Positions 43,683 to 52,290 of a stretch of 64,000 bases of DNA are shown here, in pieces. The notes below the pieces were generated by a model. It was not told the DNA's origin and did not search any database. It worked only from the letters and a program-made list of their open reading frames with translations. How positions within the stretch are numbered: the stretch's first letter is position 1; every line of letters starts with the position of its first letter. The position numbers and the translations under genes were made by a program. Source of the stretch: CAYLJV01 sp964510375 (GTDB lineage Archaea; Hadarchaeota; Hadarchaeia; Hadarchaeales; JAGGTB01); NCBI GenBank assembly GCA_964510375.1, contig CAZEBR010000002.1, positions 1 to 64,000 of the forward strand. The letters are read 5' to 3'.

Positions 43683-44798
43683 CTACAGATCCTCGGGTGT
43701 CAGTGTCTCGGTTTTTTCAGGCTCGTTTTTCAGCTTCTTTCGAACTCCAACCAAATACTTCAGGCCCTTCTCTTCGGCAAGATCGGCCAAATTCTGCGTT
43801 ATAATCCCATCGAAAACAATGGCATAGACATCGTCCTTTTCTTCGAGTTCGCTGGAAAGATTCCTTACCTTGATCTCCTCCATCTCTTCCAAATCCTTGT
43901 CCAATAGCTTTGCTTTGGTAGTCGTCTTCAGTTCGTCGAGCAAATCTCCCAACTTTTCCGTTTCGCTTTCTTCATCTTCTTTGTCGGACTTTGTCGAGGC
44001 CTTCTCGGCCGGGTACTTATCCTTGAGAGCTTCCCTTATCTCCTCGCCGGAAAGGTCTTCGACGGTCTTGCCCTCGGGGGCTCTGGCCACGTAATCCAAG
44101 TCGGCAACCTGAAACAGTTCCTTGAGAATCAAATCTCCGCCTCTATCTCCGTCCAAAAAAGCTGTCGATGTTTTATTCTTAGTTATCTCTGAAATTACGG
44201 GTGGAGCGCTCGTTCCTTCTATTGCAACGGTATTTTTAATCCCGTTCTCGAGAAGATTGATGACATCCGAACGCCCCTCGACTATTATTATTGCATCGGA
44301 TCTGGAAGCTGTCGGACCAGCCGGTAGTCCTTTGTACTTTTTGACGTCCTTGCCCTTGCTGGAACCTTTCTTTCTCCCCTTGGAAGACTCAGCCTCTTCG
44401 GCCTCGTCGATCTCGCTGACAAGTTCTTTGGCCCTCTCTTGTATAAACTGTCTTTTCGCTTCCCTCGTATCCTGAATTTGATCTATTTTTATTTCCGCTT
44501 CGCAGGGACCTACCCTATCGATGGTCTCAAGAGCAGCACCTATCATCGCCGTCTCATTTTTATCCAAACTGGAAGGTATTGAAATAGCTCCCTTAGACTT
44601 CCCGCTTTCGGATCTTACGTTCACGTTGATTCTTCCTATCTTGCCACTCTTCTGTAATTCCCGCAAATCCAGATCGTTCTCTAGAACACCCTCGGTCTGA
44701 CCAAAAACCGCGCCAACGACATCAGGCCTTTCTACGACTCCATCGGTCTTGATAGAAGCCTTTATGAGATATTTGGTTGAACTATCATCCTTCGACAT
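43683..44798 (-). CDS. dnaG: Archaeal DnaG (TOPRIM) protein
   Basis: 371 residues. The central TOPRIM domain has IIVEGRSDVINLLENG and TAFLDGDRGGDLILKEL, the glutamate and DxD metal sites. The N-terminal DnaG-specific region (YLIKASIKTDGVVERPDVVGA) is intact and a KGLPAGPTASRSDA loop precedes TOPRIM; lysine/serine- and acid-rich linkers flank it. In archaea DnaG is part of the exosome and may also prime. GAGG site upstream of ATG 44798. Confidence 0.95.
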   Translation of the reverse strand: MSKDDSSTKYLIKASIKTDGVVERPDVVGAVFGQTEGVLENDLDLRELQKSGKIGRINVNVRSESGKSKGAISIPSSLDKNETAMIGAALETIDRVGPCEAEIKIDQIQDTREAKRQFIQERAKELVSEIDEAEEAESSKGRKKGSSKGKDVKKYKGLPAGPTASRSDAIIIVEGRSDVINLLENGIKNTVAIEGTSAPPVISEITKNKTSTAFLDGDRGGDLILKELFQVADLDYVARAPEGKTVEDLSGEEIREALKDKYPAEKASTKSDKEDEESETEKLGDLLDELKTTTKAKLLDKDLEEMEEIKVRNLSSELEEKDDVYAIVFDGIITQNLADLAEEKGLKYLVGVRKKLKNEPEKTETLTPEDL

Positions 44799-45337
44799 AT
44801 TCTAACCTCCTTTTAAACTCTTCAAGTGGTAACAGGTCTATTCGTATTTCCTATACACTCCCTCTCGGGGAAAAGCCAGATGAGCTTGATGAGTGATTCT
44901 GGCTTCTGATTAGGTGATTCAAAAAAACTTTTCCATCCGAGAATAAAAATCCTACGGTCGCTAAACAAAATGCTTAAAACCAAATTTCTTCCTATAGTGA
45001 CAAATGCCGTAATTGCATAAGCCATTATCCCAGAAGGGCTCAAATACTGGCCGAAGTTATCTAGCCTAAGGAAAAACCACGTAACGCCCGGAGAACAGAA
45101 TCCCTTAGCTCGCGAAGCTCCTGTGCCCCATCGAAAATCAATCAAATCTCACTTTCGAAAGAATCCCTATTTTGACTCCGCCAATCCGACAAAAGTTGCA
45201 CTTAAAGTTCAACTAGATAATAAAAAGACTAACTCAGTGGAGGTCATGAAAACGATCAAGACATTTCAATATCAAAAGATAATATGTATTCCCCTCGACC
45301 GACCTTAAAAATTATTGTAGAAGAGAGAGGGAAAAGG
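44799..45337. other. Non-coding stretch with possible TnpB tail remnant
   Basis: Over 500 bases without an intact gene. On the plus strand around 45040-45180 one frame reads NHVTPGEQNPLAREAPVPH, which looks like the C-terminal tail typical of archaeal TnpB-type transposases, and a CRNC just upstream in another frame could be part of its zinc finger. Stops and frame changes show decay. A GGAGGTC at 45239-45245 precedes a 20-codon frame ending at 45307, of doubtful reality. The identification is from pattern memory. Confidence 0.3.
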
Positions 45338-45982
45338 ATGAAGAAAAAGGAGATAAAAAGACAGATTTTTCACGCCGGAATGGGTATATTTACGGCATAT
45401 CTTATTTACTCCGGTTTAGTCGAAAAAATAGGCGCTCAAGGCCCTCTCTCAGAGTTAAAATTTCTCCCCGTCCTATCGAGGCCTTTCCTAGTAACGCTAA
45501 TTATCTGCTCCGTCATAATTCTCATTTCAAAAGTGACTAAAATACCCGGCATAGATTGGATCTTGAAAAATTTTGAACGTCCATCCGATAGGAAGGAGTT
45601 TCCAGGCAGGGGATTTTTCTTTTCAATATTAGCGATTACCATTCTTTCATTGTTTTTCGAAACCTCCACGGTAGGAGCTTCGCTGCTAATACTCTCCTTA
45701 GGTGATTCGACTTCTCACTTAGTAGGAAAAAAATTCGGGAAAACAAAACATCCGCTCAGCGAGAGCAAGAAACTGGAGGGGAATTTTATCGGAGCGATCA
45801 TAGCTGGATTCGGGGCTTCAATATTTATTAACCCTCTTATTGCATTCATAGCCGCATTTATAGCGATGTTTATCGAAGGAATAGAATTGGGAGATAGATC
45901 AGAAAAGATTTTAGAAGACAATTTGGTGGTAACCATCGTGGCCGGAATTATCATCACCACGCTGAAAATGTTAATTCCCTAA
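45338..45982 (+). CDS. Polyprenol/diacylglycerol kinase-like membrane protein (CdsA/SEC59 type)
   Basis: 214-residue membrane protein with about six helices. KKEIKRQIFHAGMG opens the family, and SLGDSTSHLVGKKFGKTKH followed by KKLEGNFIGAI is the cytidylyltransferase/dolichol-kinase signature with the acidic GDS site. It likely phosphorylates a polyprenol or similar lipid alcohol using CTP. ATG 45338 has GAGGGAAAAGG upstream; an in-frame ATG at 45284 is less supported. Confidence 0.83.
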   Translation: MKKKEIKRQIFHAGMGIFTAYLIYSGLVEKIGAQGPLSELKFLPVLSRPFLVTLIICSVIILISKVTKIPGIDWILKNFERPSDRKEFPGRGFFFSILAITILSLFFETSTVGASLLILSLGDSTSHLVGKKFGKTKHPLSESKKLEGNFIGAIIAGFGASIFINPLIAFIAAFIAMFIEGIELGDRSEKILEDNLVVTIVAGIIITTLKMLIP

Positions 45983-46008
45983 AATTTTTGAAAAAGAAAT
46001 TGAATATG

Positions 46009-46443
46009 CTAATCCTCATAATAGCTTCGAAAATCCGAAAGGCTTTCGGAATGGGACTCTCGTTCCGAACGAACGAAACTAGAAACACCCTCTACGTCCT
46101 TAACCGCCTTCCTGACGTAGCTCCTAAGTTTGTCCCTGAGATCGGAAAGGACGGTAAAGCCCAATTTCTGTAATTGTTTCTTGCAGAATAACGCCAATTT
46201 TTCTCCATTTCGGTCGAAATCGGTCAATATTATGACTTCATCATGACCGGACAGGTCCTCCAAGGAGTTCAAGGGACTTCTCCCGCCGGACGGAACATGG
46301 TAAATTGGGCCCGAAACTCCCAACTCTCGAAGGGCCTTCTCGTCCTTCTTACCTTCCACGATAATAGCTACCCCCTCATTGGACCTCTCCCTTATCCGAT
46401 CCAAGGTTCTTTCCAGTTTTTCAAACGTTTCTGAGTCCAACAT
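46009..46443 (-). CDS. UPF0292 TOPRIM-domain protein
   Basis: 144 residues. TOPRIM core: AIIVEGKKDEKALRELG near residue 26 (catalytic Glu) and EVIILTDFDRNGEKLA near 68 (DxD), then a C-terminal helical part. This is the small archaeal UPF0292 family, related to RNase M5 and primase TOPRIM domains; the role is not known. Divergent from the phosphoribosyltransferase gene. Confidence 0.86.
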   Translation of the reverse strand: MLDSETFEKLERTLDRIRERSNEGVAIIVEGKKDEKALRELGVSGPIYHVPSGGRSPLNSLEDLSGHDEVIILTDFDRNGEKLALFCKKQLQKLGFTVLSDLRDKLRSYVRKAVKDVEGVSSFVRSERESHSESLSDFRSYYED

Positions 46444-46532
46444 GGTACCATTAGAGGAACAGTTCTTACCTCCACATTCCCCCAGAAAGCCTTATAGAAC
46501 TGTATCTTATTTTATGCTCTGGGGATTAAAAA

Positions 46533-47012
46533 TTGGACCCAGAGTGCCTAAGCTGGCACGACGCAGAAAAAGCCCTTGAAGCTCTCGCCATCTCCATTAA
46601 GGAGGACTATGACCCCGACGTATTAGTAGGGATATCCCGAGGTGGTCTGATACCCACGGTAAGGCTGTCTCACATGCTCAATGACCTGAGCATGAGAGTA
46701 ATTCACGTGAAATTTTATGAAAACGTAGACGAAACGATGGAAGAACCGGAGATAACCGGAACTAACATCGGAAAACTGGAGGGAAAGGTTCTTATCGTCG
46801 ACGACGTGGCCGACACGGGAAGCACGTTGGAAGCAGTCCTCGACTACATAGATGACAAAGTAACAGGAAAACTAAAAATTTGCACAATCGCATACAAGCC
46901 CAGATCCAGTATCAAACCCGACTACTACGTGTACGAGACTGAAAAGTGGATTATATTCCCTTGGGAAGAAGCCCCCATCAAGAAAAAAGCGGAGCAGGAA
47001 AATCATCAGTAG
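46533..47012 (+). CDS. Purine phosphoribosyltransferase-like protein
   Basis: 159 residues. PRPP-binding loop VLIVDDVADTGSTLEAV near residue 89 and the upstream ISRGGLIPTVRLSHML segment define a type I phosphoribosyltransferase of the Gpt/xanthine type. The C-terminus YYVYETEKWIIFPWE is typical of archaeal Gpt homologues. TTG 46533 follows GGGGAT by 6 nt. It likely salvages guanine, xanthine or hypoxanthine. Confidence 0.87.
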   Translation: MDPECLSWHDAEKALEALAISIKEDYDPDVLVGISRGGLIPTVRLSHMLNDLSMRVIHVKFYENVDETMEEPEITGTNIGKLEGKVLIVDDVADTGSTLEAVLDYIDDKVTGKLKICTIAYKPRSSIKPDYYVYETEKWIIFPWEEAPIKKKAEQENHQ

Positions 47013-47509
47013 GGCTCGGACTTCAAACCGGCTTTATACCCCAGTACATTGGTTCCGATATGTATCAGGGGAGTCAGCAAAAGCAACACAGTCACCTTGT
47101 CCCACCCCGGAAACATGCGAAGGGAGCCTACCAAAAGAGCGAATACTATAAACTCGAGTTGATCCAACACCGGCATGGGCTCCCCTCTGGCTAGTCCGCA
47201 TCGTCTTTTCACGAAACTGCCAATTAAATCTCCAAAAAGCGCACCAACGGAAAGCAGTACCGCGACTTCCCATCCGCCGGGGCGACCCCAATAAAAACTT
47301 TGTATGAACCCGATTAGGGTTCCTCCCAAGAGGCCAGCCACGAGTCCCCTAACGGTCTTTCCATCGCCCAAAATTCTATTCCCATCCGGCATCTTCTTAT
47401 TGAAATCGACTGGGAAGCCACCGCCCAGAACCACCGGAGTCGCATTTGCCACGTAGGCAGGCAAAATGAACCAGACAGCATTACAGATTATGTTAAGTAA
47501 TTCATACAT
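47006..47509 (-). CDS. carS: CDP-archaeol synthase
   Basis: Activates digeranylgeranylglyceryl phosphate with CTP, a step specific to archaeal membrane lipids. 167 residues with about five helices; FILPAYVANATPVVLGGG at the start, ILGDGKTVRGLVAG, and GDLIGSFVKRRCGLARGEPMPVLDQLEF in sections carry the metal- and CTP-binding residues of the CarS (DUF46) family. Overlaps the convergent phosphoribosyltransferase gene by 7 nt. Confidence 0.94.
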   Translation of the reverse strand: MYELLNIICNAVWFILPAYVANATPVVLGGGFPVDFNKKMPDGNRILGDGKTVRGLVAGLLGGTLIGFIQSFYWGRPGGWEVAVLLSVGALFGDLIGSFVKRRCGLARGEPMPVLDQLEFIVFALLVGSLRMFPGWDKVTVLLLLTPLIHIGTNVLGYKAGLKSEPY

Positions 47510-47571
47510 TCACAATCTTACTCTCCAGGTGTTTCTCGATAATTTCCATATGCTTCTAGAACTTATACCCC

Positions 47572-47703
47572 CTAGGGATAGGAGGATTCAAATAATCTCT
47601 TGAACGACCTTTCGGTGTATCCGACAAGGCTAAAGAGCTTTTCCCACTCCGGTGTTTCGAATAGTATTCCCAAAAAAACAAGGGAGACTACTGAACTTAT
47701 CAC
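47572..47703 (-). CDS. Small membrane peptide upstream of carS
   Basis: A 43-codon frame starting at GTG 47703: a hydrophobic segment (SSVVSLVFLGILF) followed by an amphipathic charged half with regular hydrophobic spacing (WEKLFSLVGYTERSFKRLF). A TATA-like TTTAAT about 25 nt upstream would give a leaderless mRNA, and a perfect palindrome lies further up. It precedes carS on the same strand by 62 nt. Too short for certainty. Confidence 0.4.
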   Translation of the reverse strand: MISSVVSLVFLGILFETPEWEKLFSLVGYTERSFKRLFESSYP

Positions 47704-47736
47704 CGGCCGCGCTTAAGCACATTAAACTAAGATCAA

Positions 47737-47750
47737 GTAATGATCATTAC
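47737..47750. promoter_or_regulatory. Perfect 14-bp palindrome upstream of the small peptide and carS
   Basis: GTAATGATCATTAC is fully self-complementary and lies between the stop of the UPF0282 gene (47752) and the TATA-like element of the small peptide. It could be an operator or part of the UPF0282 transcript end; no second copy was seen. Confidence 0.35.
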
Positions 47751-47751
47751 C

Positions 47752-48825
47752 TCAGGAACGTTCGGAAACCTGCAGGATCTTTGGATCTAGACCCTTCACC
47801 TCGGCAGCGGTGCCCACTTTAGTCTCGGAACCACTCGCGGCCTCCCAGAACTTCCTCGTCCTCTCCTTGTACTTCTCGTCTCTGAGAAGATGGTGATCGT
47901 AGATGAAGGTGTCGATTTCGGCCTCCCTCAAAATCCGGACGGCGTTATCGATGGCCCTATCAAGATTCGTCCTGTTCAGCATATACCCGTAGAGATAGGT
48001 AGCCGGACCGTCCATAATGAGATAATCCGGGTCCTTCTCGATTATCCAATCCGCATAGTCCTCTATAGTCGGCCCTTGAATGTCCGACGTGTGAAGAAAC
48101 ACGCATCCCGATCCGTCCGTCACGGTGGTGGCGAATACCCATCCCGTCTGAGAATACTCGATTCCGTGAAAAAGAGGGTCGGAAAATTCAATTCTAGTAT
48201 CGCCTTCCTGAAGTTCCCTACCCTCTGCAAATTTTACGGGTACCGACAGGTCAGGTTCCCCTATCCAAGTTTCACCGCTCCACTTGCTGGACCAACTTTC
48301 AAATCTACCGCTCCACTTATCCAAAAGCTCGTTCCTGCGTTCCTGATAATCCCCGAAATCCTTGTTCATCGCTCGAGAAAGGCCTGGCACCGGGTCCTCA
48401 AATTTCTTGGTTTGGGGATTTACTTCGAGCTGGTCGAAGGATTCTCCCTCGAAAATCGAGCACAGTGCCCCTATAAACTCCCTGGCCCTGTCCCACTGCG
48501 AGTTGTTTATCCACCTATTGGGGTCCTTAATCCACAGTTTCGACCCCCCGAAGAGGGAAGCGCTATCGAAGTGATCAAAATCGGGTAGGAAATGGTGATC
48601 GTAATGATAATGGCTGATAACGACATGCTCGGCATCCTCCCCCGCCTCCTGGATCCTCCTCCGCGCCTTGTTCCTATATTCTATCTTCTGGCTATCGGAC
48701 ATTGGATAACTGGGTTGCATGGCCGCTGCGCCGGGATCGATCAGGACCGAGGACTCTTCCGTTTCAACCCTCGTGCAGGTACTCTTGGCTCCCATCGAAT
48801 CAAACCATATCGGCTCCACTTCCAC
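47752..48825 (-). CDS. UPF0282 metallo-beta-lactamase fold protein
   Basis: Archaeal UPF0282 family: PIWFDSMGAKSTCTRVET at the N-terminus, LIDPGAAAMQPSYP, metal motif ISHYHYDHHF and the later HTSDIQGP and YDHHLLRD histidines. The reaction is unknown. The family starts at about VEVEPIWFDSMGA, so GTG 48825 is used although its ribosome site is weak; ATG 48867 is an alternative and the frame extends far beyond both. An acidic insert near residues 120-200 makes it about 50 residues longer than I expect. Confidence 0.83.
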   Translation of the reverse strand: MEVEPIWFDSMGAKSTCTRVETEESSVLIDPGAAAMQPSYPMSDSQKIEYRNKARRRIQEAGEDAEHVVISHYHYDHHFLPDFDHFDSASLFGGSKLWIKDPNRWINNSQWDRAREFIGALCSIFEGESFDQLEVNPQTKKFEDPVPGLSRAMNKDFGDYQERRNELLDKWSGRFESWSSKWSGETWIGEPDLSVPVKFAEGRELQEGDTRIEFSDPLFHGIEYSQTGWVFATTVTDGSGCVFLHTSDIQGPTIEDYADWIIEKDPDYLIMDGPATYLYGYMLNRTNLDRAIDNAVRILREAEIDTFIYDHHLLRDEKYKERTRKFWEAASGSETKVGTAAEVKGLDPKILQVSERS

Positions 48826-48915
48826 AAAAATCGCCAAAACGAGGTTGAACACCCGAACATAAGTCATTTGTGAATTCGAAATCTTTATTTTTGTTACACC
48901 CATAACAAAAAGCCG

Positions 48916-49476
48916 ATGCAAGTCGACAAGAAAATTTTGGCAAGAGTCTACAGCTTCGACCTCCAGTTCGAAGGTGGAAAAAGAACTAGCTTTTACAGAA
49001 AGCTGTTTGGATTCAAGTCTAAAACCACACGGGAAAACAAAAAAGGAGAGGAAAAAGTCTACGAGAATTTTTACCCAGGAATACTTACGCCGATACCCCA
49101 TCTGAGACTCGGGAAAAGCGTCATCGCCGTGCCGAAGACGGCCGAAGGGAAAATGGACGAGTTTTTCGAGAATTCAAGGTGGGGCCCGATCGACCTGTAT
49201 TCCTTCGACGGCATTATTCCCTCCCGAGACAGACATAAGGCGATGAAAGAGACCATGAAGCGGGTAGAAATAAGGAAGGATAGGACCCTTGAATCCGAGT
49301 TAGAGTCCCTCCTCTCACTTCATTCTAAAGGACAACTCGAATCGGCAGAAAAGCCCAGAGTCAGAAGAGTATTGGAAGAAGCGAAAAGGCTGATGAAGCA
49401 CGATTGGACCGAAAATTCCGAGTTTTCTGAAGATCTGAAGAACAGGATAGAACCGTTAGAGAAATGGATCTCCTAG
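48916..49476 (+). CDS. Unknown archaeal protein divergent from UPF0282
   Basis: Not firmly recognised. 186 residues; the first half (ARVYSFDLQFEGGKRTSFYRKL, then GILTPIPHLRLGKSVIAVP) recalls a conserved euryarchaeal hypothetical family with FYR.L(Y/F)G followed by a lysine/arginine-rich strand, and the second half is a charged helical extension. No catalytic motif is evident. AT-rich DNA lies immediately upstream with no ribosome site, so the transcript may be leaderless. Confidence 0.7.
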   Translation: MQVDKKILARVYSFDLQFEGGKRTSFYRKLFGFKSKTTRENKKGEEKVYENFYPGILTPIPHLRLGKSVIAVPKTAEGKMDEFFENSRWGPIDLYSFDGIIPSRDRHKAMKETMKRVEIRKDRTLESELESLLSLHSKGQLESAEKPRVRRVLEEAKRLMKHDWTENSEFSEDLKNRIEPLEKWIS

Positions 49477-49529
49477 TTTGATGGACTGCCTCATATTACT
49501 AGCCAGCCATCATTATCCGAATCTATTCT

Positions 49530-50276
49530 TTAGGCTTCATCTCCGGCCTCGGACCACAGGTATTCGAAATATCCCTCGGCGTATTTGGCCAGTCCGACTT
49601 CATCGGACCATATTCCCAACCTCCTACCTCCCCTTTCCAATACCAAGAGCACTTCCTTTCCGTCCACAATAACCCCTCCGCCGAAGAGCGGATCCCGAAA
49701 TCTAACTTCTATCTCCGAAGAATCGACAAATTTCTTAACTAATTCGTTATTTTCGGAAGTTAGAATCCTTATATCCAGATTCTTGGTTTCCATGAGCGGT
49801 ACGAAATCCTCGATATCCGAAATTCCTTCGGGAAAATTGGGGAGCGAAATTGAAACCTTGATGTCCGCCCGTACAAACATCTCTTCAATCCTGCCCAAAA
49901 TCTCCTGATCGCCACGTATTATCCAGACGTCCGGCTTCTCTACCTCGCCACTTTTCTCGTACATAGGTTCCAACTCCTGCTTGATCGTTTCACTCGCCTC
50001 CTTGAACTGCTCCTCCCTCTTAATTCGCTCCAACCTGATGATTTCGGAGGGTGGCTTGGCCCGGTACCTAGAAGGCCTGCTAGACTGACTTTCAACCCAA
50101 CCCCTTTTCTCAAGCTTTGAGAGAACGTCGTATATCCTAGAATGGGGAACATCAGAAACTTCACTCAAATCGCCTGCGGTGCTCGGACCCGAAGAAACTA
50201 ACCCAATATAGGTCCGGGTCTCGTATTCCGTAAGGCCTAGGTCCTTCAGAGTCTTCTTAATCTTCTCGGAAACCAT
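49530..50276 (-). CDS. TrmB-family transcriptional regulator
   Basis: 248 residues. The N-terminal winged helix (LGLTEYETRTYIGLVSSGPSTAGDLSEVSDVPHSRIYDVLSKLEKRGWV in parts) is characteristic of TrmB, followed by a helical linker (residues 75-105) and a C-terminal domain with DVWIIRGDQEILGRIEEM. TrmB proteins sense sugars or other metabolites. It is divergent from the Tes-like gene with 77 nt between them that contain an inverted repeat, so it may regulate that gene. Confidence 0.87.
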   Translation of the reverse strand: MVSEKIKKTLKDLGLTEYETRTYIGLVSSGPSTAGDLSEVSDVPHSRIYDVLSKLEKRGWVESQSSRPSRYRAKPPSEIIRLERIKREEQFKEASETIKQELEPMYEKSGEVEKPDVWIIRGDQEILGRIEEMFVRADIKVSISLPNFPEGISDIEDFVPLMETKNLDIRILTSENNELVKKFVDSSEIEVRFRDPLFGGGVIVDGKEVLLVLERGGRRLGIWSDEVGLAKYAEGYFEYLWSEAGDEA

Positions 50277-50284
50277 CTATAAAC

Positions 50285-50310
50285 ACCAGAAACCGAATTT
50301 TCATATTCTG
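50285..50310. promoter_or_regulatory. Inverted repeat between TrmB regulator and Tes-like gene
   Basis: CCAGAA (50285-50290) and TTCTGG (50305-50310) are exact complements 14 nt apart, just upstream of the Tes-like TATA box (TTATATATT, 50326-50334). A candidate operator, possibly bound by the adjacent TrmB-type protein. Six-base arms are short, so chance is not excluded. Confidence 0.35.
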
Positions 50311-50325
50311 GATAGTTAAAAAACC

Positions 50326-50334
50326 CTTATATAT
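50326..50334 (+). promoter_or_regulatory. TATA box of the Tes-like gene
   Basis: TTATATATT centred about 24 nt before ATG 50354, which implies a transcript that begins at or next to the start codon (leaderless). No ribosome site is visible, in agreement. Confidence 0.5.
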
Positions 50335-50353
50335 TCACCCCAAAGAGTAGTGA

Positions 50354-51892
50354 ATGAAACTCATGCCTACTGAAGTTAAGGAAGAAGTAGAATCCATCTG
50401 TCCCGAGTGCTTCAAGAATGGAGAGATAGAGAAGATACCGGCTCAAGTAGTAGAGGAAAACGGGAAAATTTGGATCAAGAAGGAGTGCCCGGAACACGGA
50501 AAATTCAAGGACATAATCTTCGACGACGCCACCCTCTACGAGAAGTGGAATAAATTCGGGAGGGAGGGGACTGGACCTGACAACGTGGATCCTTTACCTC
50601 TGTCGGACGGGGAACTGTATTCAAAGCATCAGTCACAAAGCGTGCTCACGAACCTCTTCGTTACAAACAGGTGCAATTTGAGATGCAGCTATTGCTTTGC
50701 GAACTCGGGGGCCGAGGGATTCGTCTACGAGCCGAGCTTGGACGAAATAGAAAAGATGTTGAAGCAGGTGAGGGAACAAAAGCCCGTTTCCTCAAAAGCC
50801 TTACAAATAACCGGAGGCGAACCCACCCTGAGGGAAGATCTTTTCGACATCATCGAGATGGCCAATGACCTCGGTTTCATTCACGTTCAGCTCAACACCA
50901 ACGGGATAAAACTCGCCGAGTCCGAAGAATACTGTGAGAAACTGAAGGAATTCGGAGTGGGCACGGTCTATTTAAGCTTCGACGGAATGACCGAGGAATC
51001 CGACCCGTGGGTGGAACAGCACAAGAAAGCCGTGGAAAACCTGAGGGAAGCCGGCATAGGAGTGGTTCTGGTACCCACTGTAATCAGGAACATGAATCTG
51101 GACGAGCTGGCAGATATAATAAACTATGCGAAGGACAACATCGATGTCGTCAGAGGGGTCAACTTCCAGCCCGTATCGTTCACGGGTAGAATAACCAACA
51201 TCACGAAAGAGGACAGGGAAAGGGAAAGGGTGGATTACTCTACCATGCTCAGAGCGATAGAAGAAGGGCTTGACGGTCAGATAAAAATGGACGACTGGTA
51301 TCCGGTCCCGTTTGTCGTCCCAATTTCAAAATTAGTAGAAAACCTGAAGGGAGAGAGACAGGTCGAATTTACTCCCAACCCCAAGTGTGGAGGGGCGACC
51401 TACGTATTCGTAAAGGACGGCGAACTGATACCGATAACCAGATTCGTCGATGTTGAAGGACTGATGGAGATGGTAGACGAGCTTTCTCAGAAAGATGGCT
51501 TTTTGAAAAAATCCAAAATAGCGTTTCGTCTCGCCAAAGATGCATCGAAATATATCGACGGAGAAAAGGCCCCCGACGAACTCAACATTAACAAAATCTT
51601 AGTAGAAGCGATCACCGGAGGTAACTACGATTCGCTGGCCCAGTTCCACGAGAAGACCCTCTTCCTGGGTTCAATGTGGTTCCAAGACGCTTGGAACATT
51701 AGCATGGATCGTCTCAGCAAGTGCGTCATTCACTACACGACGCCCGAAGGCGTGGTCCCATTCTGTACCTACAACGGACTAAACGTGGGGCAGGACATCA
51801 GGAAAAAACATTCAAAATCGATCGAAGAATGGGAAGAGGAAACCGGCAAGGACCCCAAGGACGACCTCTGGGATGGAGGCCCCACAAGCTAG
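50354..51892 (+). CDS. tes: Radical SAM enzyme, probable tetraether lipid synthase
   Basis: 512 residues. N-terminal CPECF and KKECPEHG probably bind a first metal cluster; the radical SAM motif is TNRCNLRCSYCF (residues 105-116); ITGGEPTLRED follows. The C-terminal part has NPKCGGATYVF and CVIHYTTPEGVVPFCTYN, as in MJ0619/Tes-type enzymes that join archaeol chains into tetraethers (GDGT). Related proteins methylate pterins, so the exact reaction rests on family recall. Archaeal lipid genes carS and geranylgeranyl reductase in the window support a lipid role. Confidence 0.8.
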   Translation: MKLMPTEVKEEVESICPECFKNGEIEKIPAQVVEENGKIWIKKECPEHGKFKDIIFDDATLYEKWNKFGREGTGPDNVDPLPLSDGELYSKHQSQSVLTNLFVTNRCNLRCSYCFANSGAEGFVYEPSLDEIEKMLKQVREQKPVSSKALQITGGEPTLREDLFDIIEMANDLGFIHVQLNTNGIKLAESEEYCEKLKEFGVGTVYLSFDGMTEESDPWVEQHKKAVENLREAGIGVVLVPTVIRNMNLDELADIINYAKDNIDVVRGVNFQPVSFTGRITNITKEDRERERVDYSTMLRAIEEGLDGQIKMDDWYPVPFVVPISKLVENLKGERQVEFTPNPKCGGATYVFVKDGELIPITRFVDVEGLMEMVDELSQKDGFLKKSKIAFRLAKDASKYIDGEKAPDELNINKILVEAITGGNYDSLAQFHEKTLFLGSMWFQDAWNISMDRLSKCVIHYTTPEGVVPFCTYNGLNVGQDIRKKHSKSIEEWEEETGKDPKDDLWDGGPTS

Positions 51893-52026
51893 AAAACCGT
51901 TAAAGAAACCAAAATACGGGCAAAATCAAGTTAAGTTATTTATAGATAGAAACAATCATTCTTTCAAACTGGACCCTTAGAAAGGAAGATATATCAAACA
52001 TCAAGATAAGAATTCGAAAACTGGAG

Positions 52027-52245
52027 GTGCCCCAAATATATCCAAAAAAATATACCCGCTTTGAGAAGGCCCGTGTGATTGGAGCCAGGGCTATCCAGAT
52101 AGAGTTAGGGGCTCCCGTACTAATTGACGTTCCCGAGGATGTTTCTGATCCAATCGACATAGCCAGCATGGAATTTGAGGAAGAAGCAATCCCCATGACC
52201 ATTGTAAGAAGGATGCCAACCGGAGAGAGAATCTCTAGAGAGTAA
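52027..52245 (+). CDS. rpoK: DNA-directed RNA polymerase subunit K
   Basis: Rpb6 homologue: KYTRFEKARVIGARAIQIELGAPVLI then DPIDIASMEFEEEAIPMTIVRRMP in order, an essential small polymerase subunit. The start is unclear: GTG 52027 lies within the ribosome site itself (GGAGGTG, 52023-52029), while the codon at normal spacing is ATA 52036. Homologues begin only a few residues before KYTRFE, which favours the later start. Confidence 0.93.
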   Translation: MPQIYPKKYTRFEKARVIGARAIQIELGAPVLIDVPEDVSDPIDIASMEFEEEAIPMTIVRRMPTGERISRE

Positions 52246-52290
52246 ATTGGTCATAAATAGCTTGAAGGCTTTTTCTTAACTGGGGATTAA

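Noticed and set aside
44822..45145. Open frame of 107 codons on the minus strand between dnaG and the kinase-like gene
   Set aside because: No ribosome site, no motif, and the plus strand of the same stretch carries the decayed transposase-like segment.
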